This document shows positions 60,291-64,000 of a stretch of 64,000 nucleotides of DNA, in pieces; positions within the stretch are counted from its first letter, which is position 1, and the number at the start of each line of letters is the position of its first letter. Position numbers and translations under genes: made by a program. The DNA is from Helopsaltes ochotensis. Taxonomy: Eukaryota; Chordata; Aves; Passeriformes; Locustellidae. Location of the stretch: contig VXBM01000096.1 of the NCBI GenBank assembly GCA_013400155.1, positions 346,663 through 410,662 of the forward strand, written 5' to 3'. Below the pieces are notes generated by a model, which did not search any database, was not told where the DNA came from, and was given only the letters and a program-made list of their open reading frames with translations.

Positions 60291-61363
60291 GATTACGTGC
60301 TCTCTGGAATCCATGGACTCACTCAGAGTCCGAGGGGTCAGATGCTTGTCGCGATGCCAGGGCTAGCAGCAACAGGCTCGGACAAGTGCGTCCAGGCAGA
60401 CAGGCACCGCGATAGGGGGAGATTCTTGGATAAGTAGACTTCGCTCTTCTCAGATGAGGGCTCTGTAATTTCTGCTCACATTTGGAAAAACAATAACATG
60501 CTCTGAAAAACTTCCATAATCTCCTGGACAGGAGCACCTCAACCTCAGGCAGACTTAATTGTAATTTCTATGAGGCAAATCCTCATGTGCTGTTTCGGGT
60601 TGCCTTTGTTGAGAGACTCCTGTGGCCTCAGTTACCTCAGTACTGAGCGAATGTTGGTTTCTGGGTGTTGGAAGAAATTCACTAGCATCTTAAAAACAAA
60701 CTAATGCATCCACAGGGTGGATGTCCTGCAGTAGTGATAACATCTTTGCAGTGTCCCAAACATCACAAATAGCACAGAGGTCAGGAAATTCATGGTTAGT
60801 TCTTGCTCTAATCCCATTACCAGGTTACATTAATTTGGCTCTTCCCCAGGCTCCTTTCTCTTTCACTGACTTTCTCTACAGAGGATTAGGAGAGTGCTCT
60901 GCTCCTGTGCAACTGGAGTCTTGGGAGCAAAGCAGGAACATCCATTAAGAGTTCCTCCTGTGAAGAGACATTGTGGGGTAATGTAACAGCCCAACTGAGA
61001 GGGAATTCACTCCCTGGATTAGGGAGAGTGTGGACAGATATAAGCAGCTGTATTAGATATTGCAAAACAAGGTATACATCCCTGGGTTTCTGTTGGGATT
61101 ATTGGCCATAAACTGATTTGTTCTCTGTGCAGTGGTGTGTGACAGGTGATGTGACTGGATGCAAACCTCCCCTGCCCATGAGTCTTGGCTGGGAGTTCTC
61201 CCTCCTTCTGTAGGGCTGTTTCATGTAGTTCTGATCCAAACTCCTGGCAGCCTGGCCAGGTTTCCAGGGCTGGTGGGGCAGCTGCAGAGATGCCCTGAGA
61301 TGTGCCAATGTGTCCCAAAATAGGTTCTCCCAACCAGTGCGCAAGAAGCCAACCCACACCCAG

Positions 61364-61436
61364 AGTCGAGGTATTTGATTTATTTACTGTTCTATCAGCA
61401 CAGGCATGGATTATTATGTCTGATTATGCCTCGACT
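61364..61436. repeat. Eight-base inverted repeat (agtcgagg/cctcgact)
   Basis: agtcgagg at 61364-61371 and its exact reverse complement cctcgact at 61429-61436 enclose 57 AT-rich bases. It could be the edge of an inserted element or chance. Confidence 0.4.
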
Positions 61437-61439
61437 TTT

Positions 61440-61883
61440 TTGCAACCAGCATTTAATCCTCTCTCAACTCCACTAATGGAGAAGCATCCTCCTCAGCCAG
61501 GTGTTTGCTCTCCACAGGCACAGGAGTAGTGGAATCAGTGCAGTGGACCTGCTCCTCAGGTTTCCCTGATTCTTTCAGGCTTTCTGATATTGTTCACAGT
61601 TTTCTGATGTTTTCCATAGTTCTTAGTTCTTTCTCACGTGAGTGTTATAAATAGATAGTATGTTTATGGGAGTACAAAGATTGTTTGTACATTCCTCCTT
61701 GGGGGAAGGGACAATTTATGGACTGTTGGTTTGACCAGTGTGATTGGAAGGCTGGCAACATTCTCCTCCAATCCATGGTCTGGGTGGAAATATATAAATG
61801 CAGTAAGATAATAAACCTTCCTTTTTTTATGCCTTGGAAAGCTAGAAGGAGTCTGTGTGTTCTTTCAGTGTCCAACAGTGACA
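61440..61883 (+). mobile_element. Probable LTR fragment with retroviral-type TATA and poly(A) spacing
   Basis: TATAAAT (61793-61799) is followed after about ten bases by AATAAA (61810-61815), the tight TATA-to-poly(A) layout known from avian ERVK and alpharetroviral LTRs. It continues to a candidate CA end at 61883 (ccaacagtgaca). An upstream ataaatagatag (about 61649) is a second TATA-like site. The left end is not defined and no internal coding region is present. Confidence 0.45.
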
Positions 61884-62519
61884 ATTTACTGTTCTGCACT
61901 GGATGGCAAATCCACAAAGCCACCACGACGACTGTCAAAACTTTTGACTATATATTTTAGCAAACAAATTAATGTTCATTGGCTACAAGTTACCTAGTTC
62001 TCATATTAATTAGTATTCTATCTTCCATTGGCTAATGATTCTTTTGCTTCCAATGCTAATTAGTCCACAGGCTTGGTCTTTCTCTTCTTTTGGGTTGATG
62101 GGTTTCTTTGGTCTGTGGCCATGAGTAGGTGGTCAAAATCTGCCCCTGAGAGAATTACCTTTTACCCACATGAAGCTGATTCAACCCAATTGCTGAGTTA
62201 GCTTTATTAGTTTCTTCCTTGTCTTGGGGATTCTGCCTAATGTCCTTGTAGCCCATAAATCCTGCATTCCTTGTTCCTGCTATCAGTAGTAAATCCTTCT
62301 TTGCAAGCTTTGTTAACCTCCCACTAAGTCTGAGATCATTGGATCAAGCCTTAAACCTTAACAAGACAATTCTACCAACAAGTAATTTGTCTTTCTAAGA
62401 CAGCGCTTGACGCTTATTGGCTGCGCTCCGCTTCGGGGATTAAATCTTTCTTGTTGCTTAGGTTTGAAAGTATGCAGAGATCAAACATCAGATGACATCC
62501 TATCTTAAGACAATTTGTA

Positions 62520-62960
62520 GGTGTTTTGCGGCGCCGGTGCCGTGCGGGCGGTGCGGCCCCGNNNNNNNNNNNNNNNNNNNNNNNNNNNNNNNNNNNGCGG
62601 CTGGCGGGGCCCGCGCGGACGTGGCCGCGGAAGTGGGTGGCGGGGGCGGGCTGTACCACGGCGGGACAGGACGGGACGGGTTGTGCTGAGCCGCTCCGAA
62701 CCGAGCCGCGCCGCCTCCCGGTGCCGAGCCCCATCCCCCGTGGGCGGCCGCTGACGGAGCCATGTCGCGGGGCAGCGGGAAGGGGCTCAGTCTGAAGGAC
62801 AAGCTGGACGGGAACGAGCTGGACCTGAGCCTCTGCGACCTGAACGAGGTGCCGGTGCGGGAGTTGGTGAGTCTCCGGCCGCAGGCCCTTCGGCGGATGT
62901 GGGGACCGGCTCCCCGTCCCCGGATGTGCTGGGGGCTTGTGATTTGGCCTGCAGGTATTT
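62520..62960. promoter_or_regulatory. LRRC59: LRRC59 CpG-island promoter (contains assembly gap)
   Basis: GC- and CpG-rich block ending just inside LRRC59 intron 1. It is interrupted by 35 Ns at 62562-62596, so the proximal promoter is incomplete in this assembly. Confidence 0.65.
62562..62596. other. Assembly gap (35 N)
   Basis: A run of undetermined bases inside the GC-rich LRRC59 promoter. Confidence 0.99.
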
Positions 62961-63921
62961 AAAGCAGTGAGGTTTCTGTGTCCCGCGGGCCCCGCAGTCG
63001 CTATTCACTGTTGTCCCAGGATAAGAACCTTTTTTTGGATCCAGAGATGGATCCGGAGATGACGTGACCTCGGAGTAGCCGCGGGGGATGGACAGAGTGA
63101 CGCGGGAGAAACCGCAGAGGCCGGAGCAGAACTAGTAGGTGTCAGAGGGGCTCGAGTTCATTCAGTGCCTTATTTGTCTTTCAGGCTGCTCTTCCGAAAG
63201 CTACTATCTTGGATTTGTCCTGTAACAACCTCATTTCCTTGCCGGTAAGGTGCTAGAGAGCCTCCGTGGGGATGAGTCTGCTGGGAAATATTTGGAAAGA
63301 TATCTGGTGCTTCAGTAGAGGCTCACCAGGCACTGTGGAACTGGAACTTTTCCTGCCCTGGGGTGGCTGAATGACTCCGTTGTCAGTGACAGGTCAGTGC
63401 TGGCAGTGGATTTGGCTGAGGCAGGAGAGAGTACCGGGTTGAACTGTGTGAAGGTTGCAGTACATTCCTTCCAGAGCATCCCCAGGTGAATAGAGAGGAG
63501 TTTCATCAGCAGTGGAGACTCGGGTTTGTTTCTGTTATATTGTCATCCATAACCTTCTCAGTCTGTCTTATCTGTCCCACTGTGTCTCATCTCCATCTTC
63601 CAAGGCAAAGGAGGAGAGCGATTTCCTTCCAGCACAGTCCTGTACAGAGTCAAAGATTTGTACCTGATGTGAGGTGCAAGCTGTCTCCACGTACTTCCCG
63701 CTGAGGTTCTTCCGTAAGGGTGCTGACCAGCTTTCTCTGAGTTTTCTTTGTTTGGGTTTTAGTCAGACTTCTGCAGTTTGATGCATCTGGTGAAACTGGA
63801 TTTGAGTAAAAATCGGTTGCAACAGCTGCCCTTGGACTTTGGCCGCCTGATCAATCTGCAGCATCTGGACCTTCTAAACAACCGCTTGGTCACTCTGCCA
63901 GTCAGCTTTGCACAGCTCAAG
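62762..63921 (+). CDS. LRRC59: Leucine-rich repeat-containing protein 59, first three exons (partial)
   Basis: Exons 62762-62866, 63185-63244 and 63763-63921 join in phase 0 to give the first 108 residues; the gene continues past the right edge after donor GTAAAA. The start MSRGSGKGLSLKDKLDGNE has a good context (G at -3). Residues about 37-108 are leucine-rich repeats: ATILDLSCNNLISLP, LVKLDLSKNRLQQLP, LQHLDLLNNRLVTLP. Known: LRRC59 (p34) is a tail-anchored ER membrane protein of about 300 residues that binds ribosomes and helps nuclear import of FGF1; its coiled coil and membrane segment would be outside this window. It is divergent from ACSF2, as in human. Confidence 0.97.
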
Positions 63922-64000
63922 GTAAAACTGTTTGTTGAGCAGTTATGTAAATCTTTGGGATGCAGCCCAGGGTCTTGTGATCCTGCTCAAGTTGATATCT

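Noticed and set aside
62414..62802. Frames crossing the N gap
   Set aside because: They run through undetermined bases in a GC-rich promoter. LRRC59 starts clearly at 62762 in another context.
1..64000. CRISPR arrays, tRNA or rRNA genes, bacterial-type operons, a new defence or mobile system
   Set aside because: I looked for regular repeat-spacer arrays, tRNA-like clover leaves and clustered short-spaced genes. None is visible, and the window is ordinary vertebrate genic DNA.

Overview
This is vertebrate nuclear DNA, most likely avian. It shows spliced genes with GT-AG introns, CpG-island promoters, CR1 LINE 3' ends in both orientations (the dominant bird retroposon) and LTR remnants of the type seen in birds. 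The gene order EPN3?-MYCBPAP-RSAD1-ACSF2(CHAD)-LRRC59 matches human 17q21.33 as I remember it. No bacterial operon, CRISPR array, phage or tRNA is visible. Nearly all single-frame ORFs here are chance readings; the real proteins were assembled exon by exon with matching reading phases.

Layout, left to right. 1-620: CpG-rich block with a minus-strand splice donor, probably the non-coding first exon and promoter of the next gene (EPN3 by synteny). 4230-15748 (minus): MYCBPAP, 18 coding exons, 837 residues. 16271-18986 (minus): RSAD1, 9 exons, 481 residues, a HemW-like radical-SAM protein. 21844-57762 (minus): ACSF2, 16 exons, 632 residues, a mitochondrial acyl-CoA synthetase. 33379-38291 (plus): CHAD (chondroadherin), three coding exons, lying wholly inside ACSF2 intron 10 on the opposite strand. 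62762-63921 (plus): the first three coding exons of LRRC59, which runs off the right edge; a 35-base N gap sits in its promoter.

MYCBPAP, RSAD1 and ACSF2 are head-to-tail on the minus strand. The RSAD1 stop lies only about 520 bp from the MYCBPAP start. ACSF2 and LRRC59 diverge from promoters about 5 kb apart, with two LTR-like remnants between them. The genes are not one pathway: RSAD1 and ACSF2 are both linked to mitochondria, CHAD is a cartilage matrix protein, MYCBPAP is a testis/cilium-type protein and LRRC59 is an ER-membrane protein.

I found no convincing new biological system. The points most worth checking are local gene-architecture features: the RSAD1 stop codon overlapping its poly(A) signal, a splice donor four bases after the CHAD stop, the CHAD promoter palindrome, alternative ACSF2 starts, weak splice sites on in-frame exons, and the repeats.
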